DNA from: Kineothrix sp. MSJ-39
GTDB taxonomy: Bacteria > Bacillota > Clostridia > Lachnospirales > Lachnospiraceae
DNA: 64,000 nt
Direction: 5' to 3'
Assembly: GCF_018917935.1 (NCBI RefSeq)
Contig: NZ_JAHLPN010000008.1
Span: forward strand, 56,436-120,435
Shown here: positions 36,054 to 44,001 of the stretch, piece after piece
Layout of the letters: every line of letters starts with the position of its first letter
Numbering within the stretch: the stretch's first letter is position 1
Translations under genes and position numbers: made by a program
The notes under the pieces: model-generated
Told to the model about the DNA's origin: nothing
The model's input: the letters and a program-made list of their open reading frames with translations, nothing else
Database searches by the model: none

Positions 36054-37967
36054 TTATGAGATCGTAAGCTGCTGCTCACCGATCCGGATTTCGCCGTATT
36101 TGCAGTTATTGACAGATGTAAAGTCATCGCTGTTTGTGACAATGACCGGTGTTGTCAGGTCATAGCCTGCATTTTTGATCTTTTCTGCATCGAAACGGAT
36201 CAGTTCCTGTCCTTTTGTGACCTCCTGTCCGCTTTCCACTAAGGCGGTAAAGCCGTCTCCGTTCAGTTCTACGGTATTGATACCGATGTGGATCAGAAGC
36301 TCTACGCCGTCCTTGCTTTCCAGCCCGATGGCATGCTTTGTATCAAATACCATGGTGACTGTTCCGTCAAACGGAGCACATACTGTATTGCTGCTTGGCA
36401 GGATTGCGGATCCCTGTCCCAGCGCACCACTGGCAAAGGTCTCATCTGCAACTTCGGCAAGTGGGACAACGCTGCCGTTTAATGGAGCGAAAACAAGCTT
36501 TTCTGCGGTTTCTGCATCAGAAGTAACTGCAGGATCAATAGTTTCTGTTTCGGCAGTTTTTGTTGTAACTGCATTTTCTACTGTAGTATTTCCGGCGTTA
36601 GCAGGAGCTTCCTTGTACATGATCCAGGAGCAGAGGAAAGCAACTGCGAAGGCAACAAGCATGATCAGTGTATACTGCAGGGTATAATGTGTTGTGATCA
36701 GGTAACCAAATAAACCGGTAATTCCGTAAGCAGTCGCGCCGACATGTGTCAGACCTGCTACAAGACCGCCGCACGCACCACCGATGCAGCCTGCGATAAA
36801 GCATTTGAAGTAACGCATATTGACACCGAAGATGGCAGGCTCTGTAATGCCAAGGAAGGCAGAAAGAGAAGCCGGAAGTGCCATGGATTTTGTTTTCTGG
36901 TTTTTCGTCTTTAAAGCAAGTGCCAGAGCAGCAGCGCCCTGCGCCACATTTGCGGCAGTTGCGATTGGCATCCAGGTATTGATACCGTTTGCGGAAAGCA
37001 TACCTGCTTCTACTGCATTATACATATGGTGGATACCTGCTACAACGGTCGGAGCGTAAATACCGCCGATGATAAAGGAACCGATACCAAACGGAAGGGT
37101 GATCAGATACTGCACACCATTTAAGATCCAGTTCTCAAGTGTAGAGAAGATAGGTCCGAAAATGGTAAGTGTCAAATAACCGGTTACCAGTACGGTAACG
37201 AGCGGCGTTACAAAAAGATCTATGATCTCCGGTACGATCTTGTGCAGCTTCTTTTCAAGAATACTCATGAACCAGACCGCAATGACAACAGGAATGACGT
37301 GACCCTGATAACCGACCAGATTGATCTTGTAAAGACCGAACCAGACATCTGCGGTCGGAATATCGGTTGCGCCCGCAACGCTCCAGGCATTCATCAGATC
37401 GGAGTGGATCATGATCATGCCAATGACAGCACCGAGATATGGATTACCGCCGAATACCCTTGCTGCACTGAATGCGATCAGGATCGGTAAAAAGACGAAA
37501 GCTGCATTGCTGAACAAGTGGATGATCGTATAAGTAGGGGAATCTGCCATCTGTGGAAAGACATTGCAGAGACCTTCCAAAAGTCCCATCAGAAGACCGC
37601 TGGCAACGATCGCCGGAATGATCGGAACAAATACATCACCGAGTGTTTTGATCATACGTTTGAAAACGGATGTTTTTGCACTGGCAGCCTGTTTAACGTC
37701 TTCTTTTGTGGCTGCCTGGATTCCTGCAATGGCAATGAATTCATCATATACCTTATTCACAGTTCCGGTTCCGATGATAATCTGTAACTGGCCGGAAGCG
37801 TTGAACACGCCCTTTACACCATCGATCGCTTCCAGTTTTGTGACGTCCGCTTTTTCGTTATCGGCAATGACAAGACGAAGTCTTGTGGCACAATGTGCTG
37901 CAGAGATCAGATTCTCTTTTTTGCCGATTGCTTCATAAATTTCTTTGGCACAGATCTTATAATCCAT
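36054..37967 (-). CDS. PTS EIIBCA permease, sucrose/beta-glucoside type
   Basis: The 637-residue permease has the order B-C-A. EIIB has Cys26 in HCATRLR, EIIC has about ten membrane segments (about 100-455), and EIIA has His560 in LLIHIGINTVEL. A Thr/Ala-rich linker joins C and A. Its neighbour GH32, the fructokinase and the LacI regulator make sucrose the likely substrate; trehalose or beta-glucosides are less likely. It is the first gene of the operon running to ptsI. Confidence 0.93.
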   Translation of the reverse strand: MDYKICAKEIYEAIGKKENLISAAHCATRLRLVIADNEKADVTKLEAIDGVKGVFNASGQLQIIIGTGTVNKVYDEFIAIAGIQAATKEDVKQAASAKTSVFKRMIKTLGDVFVPIIPAIVASGLLMGLLEGLCNVFPQMADSPTYTIIHLFSNAAFVFLPILIAFSAARVFGGNPYLGAVIGMIMIHSDLMNAWSVAGATDIPTADVWFGLYKINLVGYQGHVIPVVIAVWFMSILEKKLHKIVPEIIDLFVTPLVTVLVTGYLTLTIFGPIFSTLENWILNGVQYLITLPFGIGSFIIGGIYAPTVVAGIHHMYNAVEAGMLSANGINTWMPIATAANVAQGAAALALALKTKNQKTKSMALPASLSAFLGITEPAIFGVNMRYFKCFIAGCIGGACGGLVAGLTHVGATAYGITGLFGYLITTHYTLQYTLIMLVAFAVAFLCSWIMYKEAPANAGNTTVENAVTTKTAETETIDPAVTSDAETAEKLVFAPLNGSVVPLAEVADETFASGALGQGSAILPSSNTVCAPFDGTVTMVFDTKHAIGLESKDGVELLIHIGINTVELNGDGFTALVESGQEVTKGQELIRFDAEKIKNAGYDLTTPVIVTNSDDFTSVNNCKYGEIRIGEQQLTIS

Positions 37968-38008
37968 GTGGCACCTCCCAATAATTGTAAGTAGTGGTTC
38001 ATATCAAA

Positions 38009-38022
38009 TGCAATCGTTATCA
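38009..38022. promoter_or_regulatory. Operator/cre-like site 2 of the sucrose operon
   Basis: TGCAATCGTTATCA matches the 14-bp palindrome at 38087-38100 at 11 positions and the CcpA cre consensus with one mismatch. It lies between a minus-strand TATAAT (38037-38042) and the start codon. The 247-bp gap 37968-38214 otherwise holds only this promoter region. Confidence 0.5.
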
Positions 38023-38085
38023 CATTTATAAATATGATTATAACAATATAATCGACTGATTATGTGAAAATGATTGAAACAAGAT

Positions 38086-38101
38086 ATGAAATCGATTTCA
38101 T
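38086..38101. promoter_or_regulatory. Operator/cre-like site 1 of the sucrose operon
   Basis: ATGAAATCGATTTCAT is a perfect palindrome with the central CG typical of LacI-family operators, and it fits the cre consensus TGWAANCGNTNWCA exactly. It lies upstream of the EIIBCA promoter, with its centre 78 bp from site 2, which would permit looping. Sequence alone does not say whether the local LacI protein or CcpA binds. Confidence 0.7.
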
Positions 38102-38214
38102 TTCATACTTGTATTATAAGAGTGCAAATGTCACTTGTAAATTGTCAAAAATGAATAAATTATCTGAGGGAGAATTGTGGAATATGACGGTTCACGACAG
38201 GACGGGAACTATAT

Positions 38215-39504
38215 TCATGACATCAGTCTGAAAATCATATAATAGGTTTTATCATAGGCTATACAGTCAGCACCGACGGAACCTCCCGTTTTTATAACAT
38301 TTGTCTGTAAATAATACAGCCCAAGTCCCCGCCTGTTGCCTGCCTGATTCGATTTGGAAGTATCGGGATCTGTCTGTATCTGTTTGGTAGAATAGCCGCG
38401 CTTAAAAAAGTTGCCGGTTTCTTCGGGAGAAATCATGGCAGGAACCGGATTGCGGATCTCGAAATGCACATAGCCATCTTTGGAATTCAGCAGGGCATAG
38501 ATCGTATCGCCCTGTTTGCAGGCTTCGATTGCGTTCTGCGTCAAAATGGTAATATAGTCGGTCAGTTCATGCTCCGGGACGTGGCTTTCCAGTGTGGTGG
38601 AAACAATATCAAACTGCATTGTGATGCCCTTTTCCTGTGCATGACCTGCCAGATTGTACAGAGAAGCTGCAAGCAGCGGCATATTGATCTGCAGAAGCGG
38701 ATAATTTGCCATCGGATTGGCAAACCCCTGTGCGTAAGACTGCAGCGCTTTGGAAAGGGAATCGTAGTCCTTATACATAACAGGAAGATTGGCAAGGCTT
38801 TGCAGGCGGTTTACGTATTCATGCTGGTTAGCACGAATTTCCTGTATCAGGGAATCGTAGATCGGCATATTTTTATGATAGCTGTTGATCGCCTGCTGTT
38901 GAAGTCTGTTACGTTGGTCATAGTATAAAAGCCATAAATTGAGTGCAACAAGAAAGAGAGCTGTACAGCAATAGATAAGAGCTGAGACGGAACTGCTGTA
39001 CAGTGTCAGAAAGTTCAATCTAAAAGATAAAAGAAGAAAAAGAAGAATCATATAACTGTTGATCAAAATCAGTCTGAACGGAAGTGCAGCATATCTGATG
39101 TTGTCATACATGTTGCGCAGGGCAGGAATCAGAAAGAGCACGGGAGTCATAATAGTCAGAGCAATATTGGCGATCAGCATAAACAGCAGCTCCGGCATTG
39201 GAATGAGACGGATCAGCAGAGTAAGCGGGATAGAAAACACGCCTTCTATGATAAGCATTGAGTTGTGCATCAGACAAAAAAGCAGATAGCGATCCTGCAA
39301 AGAGACCTCATCACGTTTTTGCTGTGTACACACATAAGTCAGATAAATGATATGTGCACATGCCCAGGTCAGAATGCCTTTATGATCCGGAATAAGGATA
39401 CAGACAACAACAGGTAACGAAATCCCGAAGCTGTGGCTTATATGATTTATGCAGATAAGTTTTTGTGATATAGCAGGCAATAAAAAATTCACATATCGTG
39501 TCAA
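38215..39504 (-). CDS. AgrC-like GHKL sensor histidine kinase with N-terminal frameshift
   Basis: The C-terminal half is nearly the same as the neighbouring kinase: phosphoacceptor region RANQHEYVNRLQSL and GHKL ATPase motifs NAIEAC and GLGLYYL. The membrane sensor half is diverged. This open frame can only begin at a TTG without a ribosome binding site. An ATG at 39526 with AGAGGTG upstream opens another frame coding 48 residues that resemble the neighbour's N-terminus and stop at 39380. A single-base shift near 39390 would join them. The gene is therefore probably damaged, phase-variable or mis-sequenced. Confidence 0.8.
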   Translation of the reverse strand: MTRYVNFLLPAISQKLICINHISHSFGISLPVVVCILIPDHKGILTWACAHIIYLTYVCTQQKRDEVSLQDRYLLFCLMHNSMLIIEGVFSIPLTLLIRLIPMPELLFMLIANIALTIMTPVLFLIPALRNMYDNIRYAALPFRLILINSYMILLFLLLSFRLNFLTLYSSSVSALIYCCTALFLVALNLWLLYYDQRNRLQQQAINSYHKNMPIYDSLIQEIRANQHEYVNRLQSLANLPVMYKDYDSLSKALQSYAQGFANPMANYPLLQINMPLLAASLYNLAGHAQEKGITMQFDIVSTTLESHVPEHELTDYITILTQNAIEACKQGDTIYALLNSKDGYVHFEIRNPVPAMISPEETGNFFKRGYSTKQIQTDPDTSKSNQAGNRRGLGLYYLQTNVIKTGGSVGADCIAYDKTYYMIFRLMS

Positions 39505-39572
39505 ACATAGTAACTGCCAGTTCCATTGTGTGAAGCACCTCTTGTCTATTTGTTATATATAGATTTAATTTT

Positions 39573-40892
39573 TTATAACATTAATCTAAATATCATATAA
39601 TAAGTTCCATCATGGCATACACAATCAGCTCCAACAGAGCCACCGGCTTTTGTGACATTCGTCTGTAAGTAATACAGTCCAAGGCCGCGTTTGCCATCCA
39701 GCGGATCAGAAGTGGCAGTATCATGATCTGTCTGTAGCTGTTTCGTAGAATATCCATGTCTGAAGAAATTGCCGATTTCTTCCGGTGAGATCATGGCAGG
39801 AACAGGATTGCGGATCTCGTAATGTACTGCTCCGTCTTTAGAATCCAACAAAGCATAAATCGTATCGCCCTCTTTGCAGGCTTCGATCGCATTCTGTGTC
39901 AGAATGGAGATATAATCGGTCAGTTCATGCTCTGGTACATGGCTTTTCAGCACTGCGGAAACAATATCAAACTGCAGCGTGATCCCTTTTCCCTGTGCGT
40001 GGCTTGCAAGGCTGTAGAGAGAAGCTGCGAGCAATGGCATATTGATCTGTAGAAGCGGGTAATTTGCCATGGGATTGACAAACTCCTGTGCGTAAGACTG
40101 CAGTGCTCTGGAAAGCGCATCATAGTCCTTGTATATGACAGGAAGATTGGCAAGGCTTTGCAGGCGGTTTACATACTCATGCTGGTTGGCGCGGATCTCA
40201 TGGATCAGGGAATCGTAGATCGGCATATTTTTCTGATAGCTGTCGATTTCCTGCTGCTGAAGTCTGGTGCGCTGGTCGTAGTAAAGAATCCAGATATTGA
40301 TGGCTGCAAGCAATGTCAATAGTGTGATGACAAGAGACAGTATTTCATAAATCTGTTTGGGGTAGATTTTAAAAAATGCCAAACAAAATAAAACAACCAG
40401 ATAGGTATTCAGTATCAGAATACGGAGTAGAAAAGAAGCCTGTTTTACATAGTCAAACAGATGCTTGGCAAAAGGCAGCCGGAAAAATAGGACAGCAGAA
40501 ACAACCGTCAGGAAATTGCCGAGCAGGCTGACACTGACTGTATGGAAAGACGTGATCCGGAATACAAAATACATAACGCCCAGAATCACACATTGTAAAA
40601 GAAAGATACTTCCATGAACAAGCATGAAAAGCAGAAAACGGTTCAGTGCCGTATCTTTGACTGTTGTAAAAATATAAACAAGATATAACAAAAGACCAAA
40701 CACCCATCTGAAAACCGGATGGCCGGAAGGAAACAGGAGCAGTGTCAGTATTGTACATAGATAGAAAATAAGGTCACTGAACCGAAGACGCAGAGACCGG
40801 TGACTTTGCATTTTGATCACGAAGATTCCTGCAGAAGCTTCCAGAATCGGGTTAAGGATATATGTAATGATAATAGTAAGTATGCTGTTCAT
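39573..40892 (-). CDS. AgrC-like GHKL sensor histidine kinase
   Basis: The 439-residue kinase has six or seven membrane segments in residues 1-215. It then has a coiled linker, the phosphoacceptor segment EIRANQHEYVNRL and a GHKL ATPase domain ending in TYYMIFRL. This architecture is that of peptide quorum-sensing kinases of the AgrC type. It lies 24 bp after the LytTR regulator on the same strand. No AgrB or AgrD gene is visible nearby. Confidence 0.9.
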   Translation of the reverse strand: MNSILTIIITYILNPILEASAGIFVIKMQSHRSLRLRFSDLIFYLCTILTLLLFPSGHPVFRWVFGLLLYLVYIFTTVKDTALNRFLLFMLVHGSIFLLQCVILGVMYFVFRITSFHTVSVSLLGNFLTVVSAVLFFRLPFAKHLFDYVKQASFLLRILILNTYLVVLFCLAFFKIYPKQIYEILSLVITLLTLLAAINIWILYYDQRTRLQQQEIDSYQKNMPIYDSLIHEIRANQHEYVNRLQSLANLPVIYKDYDALSRALQSYAQEFVNPMANYPLLQINMPLLAASLYSLASHAQGKGITLQFDIVSAVLKSHVPEHELTDYISILTQNAIEACKEGDTIYALLDSKDGAVHYEIRNPVPAMISPEEIGNFFRHGYSTKQLQTDHDTATSDPLDGKRGLGLYYLQTNVTKAGGSVGADCVCHDGTYYMIFRLML

Positions 40893-40916
40893 AATTATAT
40901 GCCTTCTATTTGTTTG

Positions 40917-41630
40917 TTATAGGTAATCTTCCAATAGTGCAATGCCACTCTGGCTGACAGGGATCGTATCTTTTCCGGTCAGCAGATAACGGGCGGATCT
41001 GTCAAAGCCTGTTATATGATCAGGATTGATCAGATAGCGCCGGTGGCAGCGGACAAAGGATGTTCCGAGCTGCTGTGCTATGGCAGAAAGGGAATATTCT
41101 CTTGTCTGGATACAGCCATAGACCGTATAAATAAAAATAGTATGTGATCTGGATTCGACATAACGGATATCCTGTGGTTGTATCCTGTGACGGATCCGCT
41201 GTGTGTCCGCAATGTCCAGTACATCCTGTAAATAGCCGGTCAGAAGCATTTGTCTGAGTTGTTCAAGCACTGTTTCGCGCTGATAAGGCTTGGTAATAAA
41301 ATTGTAGCAATGAAATTGTGTCAATGCCCTGGACAATTCTTCTGAGACAGATGTCAGGAAGAGAATCGGTGTTTTATAATATACGCTGATTTCACGGATC
41401 TTCTGTGCCAGTTGAAAACCGCTCCGGTCTTCTGGATCTTTGCGCAGCTGGATATCCAGTAAAAACAGGGTAAAATATTCATTTGCTGTAATAGAGTCCT
41501 GCAAAAATGCATGTGCGGCTTCAAAAGAGGATCCCTTTTTGATCTCCCAGCCCGGATACCGGGTATGAATGGTTTCGTAAAGCATTTCAAGCTGGATCGG
41601 GTCATCTTCAACGATTAGTATTTTTTGCAT
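40917..41630 (-). CDS. LytTR-family response regulator (AgrA-like)
   Basis: The 237-residue protein has a receiver domain with ED8-10 and phosphoacceptor Asp59 (LFLLDIQL). A LytTR DNA-binding domain follows (from about residue 135, with RCHRRYLINPDHI). It is the first gene of the cluster with the two kinases. The target genes are unknown. The 287-bp gap to the LacI gene contains only a large hairpin. Confidence 0.92.
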   Translation of the reverse strand: MQKILIVEDDPIQLEMLYETIHTRYPGWEIKKGSSFEAAHAFLQDSITANEYFTLFLLDIQLRKDPEDRSGFQLAQKIREISVYYKTPILFLTSVSEELSRALTQFHCYNFITKPYQRETVLEQLRQMLLTGYLQDVLDIADTQRIRHRIQPQDIRYVESRSHTIFIYTVYGCIQTREYSLSAIAQQLGTSFVRCHRRYLINPDHITGFDRSARYLLTGKDTIPVSQSGIALLEDYL

Positions 41631-41841
41631 CGAGTGTAAATTTCCTTTTCATATTCGCATTCTCAATATAATGATATTATTATAGCAAAATCGACATGTG
41701 GCTACAAGTATTTCGTTGATTCAGGTCGTTATATACATGATTCGCGTCGTTTTGTGCATAAAGTATTGCAATCTATGTAAAGAGATGCATATATTGAATA
41801 TGCATTCGATGGGGATAATCGAGAGGGAATTAAATAAAAGT

Positions 41842-41901
41842 AAAACAGGCATTTGCACCTTTCTTTCCGGTCTTGGAAAGAAAGGTGCAAATGCCTGTTT
41901 T
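41842..41901 (-). terminator. Terminator of the LacI gene, 27-bp perfect stem
   Basis: The two arms 41842-41868 and 41875-41901 are perfectly complementary (outer part AAAACAGGCATTTGCACC) around a six-base loop. The A/T-rich outer ends suit bidirectional termination. It lies 17 bp after the LacI-family stop codon. Confidence 0.88.
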
Positions 41902-41917
41902 ATTGTGATATATCATA

Positions 41918-42898
41918 TCAAACGGAAGCATGTTCCATGATTTCATAGCCGAGCATGGTTGTTTTCAACGGTACATTTTTCTTCTGCAGTTTTTCAAGCA
42001 GCATTCGGGCACCTTCTATACCGCTTGTCCGGTAATAATAGTGGATCGTAGTCAGGGATGGCGTCACAACAGCAGCGGTTTTGCCGTTTCCGAAGCCGCA
42101 GACTGCAATCTCATCCGGAATCTTGACATCACATTCATGCAGGTATTTCATGGCACCAACAGCGATCGTGTCGGTCGCACACAAAAGTGCGTCTGTCTCG
42201 GGATGTTTTTTGCGGATCTGGCGGGCATTGTCATAGCCGTTTTCCATATCAAAAGCCCCGATTGCAAGCTGATCTTCGGAAACCGGCAGATCATGATCCT
42301 TCATACAGTCCAGAAAACCGTTTCGTCTGTCCGTTCCGACAGCAATATCCTTCAAAGTAACACCGATGAAACCGATATGTGTATGCCCCTTTTCGATCAG
42401 GTACTTTGTCAGATCGTAGGCTGCATGGTAATCATCATGATAAATGCAGGAGGCAAGATCTGTTTTCTGTCCGAGGACAACAACCGGAATGGTCAGGGAT
42501 TTTAAAAGAGCCTTATGCTTCGGCGTCAGCATGGTTGCAATGAGAATGATCCCATCCACATTGTTCTGGCGGAAGGTTTTGAGATAGGTCAGCTCCTGAT
42601 CGGTATTGTTTTCCGTATTTGCAAGCAGAAGCTGATAGCCTGCTTCATTGAGCTCGGAGCTGATACCGGCGACAATACGCGAAATAGACTCCGAATCAAT
42701 CTTGGGGATCACAACCCCGATGACCTTGGTGCGTTTTGTCCGCAGTGTCTGTGCCTGCTGCGACGGCGTATACCCGGTCTGTGCGATCACGCGGCGGATC
42801 GCTTCTTTCTTTTCTTCACTGATGTATCCCTGATTCAGATAACGTGAAACGGCAGCAGGTGAAACGCCTGCCATTTTTGCGATGTCACTGATATTCAT
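41918..42898 (-). CDS. scrR: LacI-family regulator, probable sucrose repressor
   Basis: The 326-residue protein has an N-terminal helix-turn-helix (ISDIAKMAGVSPAAVSRYLN), the hinge helix region (TLRTKRTKVIGVV) and a periplasmic-binding-protein-like effector domain. It is divergent from the fructokinase gene and near the sucrose PTS operon. Operator-like palindromes lie at both promoters. The likely effector is sucrose, its phosphate or fructose; this is inference, and the symbol is by analogy. Confidence 0.88.
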   Translation of the reverse strand: MNISDIAKMAGVSPAAVSRYLNQGYISEEKKEAIRRVIAQTGYTPSQQAQTLRTKRTKVIGVVIPKIDSESISRIVAGISSELNEAGYQLLLANTENNTDQELTYLKTFRQNNVDGIILIATMLTPKHKALLKSLTIPVVVLGQKTDLASCIYHDDYHAAYDLTKYLIEKGHTHIGFIGVTLKDIAVGTDRRNGFLDCMKDHDLPVSEDQLAIGAFDMENGYDNARQIRKKHPETDALLCATDTIAVGAMKYLHECDVKIPDEIAVCGFGNGKTAAVVTPSLTTIHYYYRTSGIEGARMLLEKLQKKNVPLKTTMLGYEIMEHASV

Positions 42899-42937
42899 GC
42901 TTTACCCTTACCTCCAAATGTTATGCAATAGATCTAT

Positions 42938-42953
42938 ATGAAAACGATATCAT
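42938..42953. promoter_or_regulatory. Operator/cre-like site between scrR and the fructokinase gene
   Basis: ATGAAAACGATATCAT matches the sucrose operon site 1 at 14 of 16 positions and fits the cre consensus. It lies in the divergent promoter region. A further inverted pair TTTCACA/TGTGAAA lies just downstream. Confidence 0.6.
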
Positions 42954-42993
42954 ATATAGTATAAAATTGTTTCACATTTTTTTCAATATTCTA

Positions 42994-43022
42994 TTGTGAA
43001 AAAAATGAGTTGTCGTTATACT
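42994..43022 (+). promoter_or_regulatory. Promoter of the fructokinase operon
   Basis: TTGTGA (42994) and TATACT (43017) are separated by 17 bp, about 40 bp before the fructokinase start. Confidence 0.6.
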
Positions 43023-43063
43023 AAATGGTAAAGTAGATGAAAATACAACAGAGGAGGTAACCT

Positions 43064-43990
43064 ATGGATATTATTTGTGCAGGAGAAATGTTGATTGATT
43101 TTACACCGATGGAACAGCCGGGAGCTTATATGGCAAATCCGGGCGGAGCGCCTGCAAATGTGGCGATCGCAACGGCAAGAAATGGGCTTGATACGGCATT
43201 TCTCGGTATTCTGGGAAATGATGATTTTGGAAAGAAGCTGCAGGGCGTTCTGGAAGAGGATCATGTGAAGATGCTCTGTCCTGATCTGACAGATCGGGCG
43301 ATCACAACACTGGCATTTGTTACCTTATACGAAGGCGGGGAAAGATCCTTTACGTTTGCCAGAAAGCCGGGTGCGGATATCCTGCTCTCCAAAGAAGATG
43401 TGAAGGAAGCGGACATCGCAGATTGCAGAATGCTCCATGCGGGTAGTGTTTCTCTTTCTGATGATCCGAGCAGGGAAGCGATCGGATATGCCCTTTCTCT
43501 GGCAAAGAAGCATGGAAAGCTGGTCAGCTTCGATGTCAATTACAGAGATATGATCTGGCACGATATGGATCGCTGCAAACAGGAAGTGGAAAAGCTTCTG
43601 CCTTACATTGATTTTATGAAGATCTCAGACGAAGAGCTGTACTTTGTAGGCGGAGAGGACAATATCGAAGCCTTTATGAAGGAACATGGGATCACCGTTT
43701 TAATAGAGACACTTGGCAGCAAGGGCGCACGTTATTTCTTTCATGGAAACAGTGATGTCGTAGCAGGCAGAAAGGTAAATGCGGTCGATGCGACAGGCGC
43801 AGGCGATGCGTTTTGGGGTGGCTTTTTATCCCGTATGCTGATGTTTGGCATCACAAAGCCGGAAGAAGTGACGGAGGATATGGTAAAGACAGCACTTGCC
43901 TACGGAAATGCAGCAGGCGGTCTTTGTGTACAGAAGATGGGCGGAATCCCTGCACTTCCGACAAAGGAAGAGATTGAAAAGTTCTTATAA
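43064..43990 (+). CDS. scrK: Fructokinase (PfkB/ribokinase family)
   Basis: The 308-residue kinase has the two PfkB signatures: GGAPANVAIATARNG near residue 28 and DATGAGDAFWGGF with catalytic Asp248. It should phosphorylate the fructose released by the GH32 enzyme to fructose 6-phosphate. GAGGAGG precedes the ATG. It is followed after 11 bp by a radical SAM gene, so unrelated functions share the transcript. The symbol is by analogy with scr systems. Confidence 0.9.
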   Translation: MDIICAGEMLIDFTPMEQPGAYMANPGGAPANVAIATARNGLDTAFLGILGNDDFGKKLQGVLEEDHVKMLCPDLTDRAITTLAFVTLYEGGERSFTFARKPGADILLSKEDVKEADIADCRMLHAGSVSLSDDPSREAIGYALSLAKKHGKLVSFDVNYRDMIWHDMDRCKQEVEKLLPYIDFMKISDEELYFVGGEDNIEAFMKEHGITVLIETLGSKGARYFFHGNSDVVAGRKVNAVDATGAGDAFWGGFLSRMLMFGITKPEEVTEDMVKTALAYGNAAGGLCVQKMGGIPALPTKEEIEKFL

Positions 43991-44001
43991 GAGAGGCAGA
44001 C

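Noticed and set aside
41698..41940. 80-codon frame between the LytTR and LacI genes
   Set aside because: It has no ribosome binding site and its 3' half is the 27-bp terminator stem.
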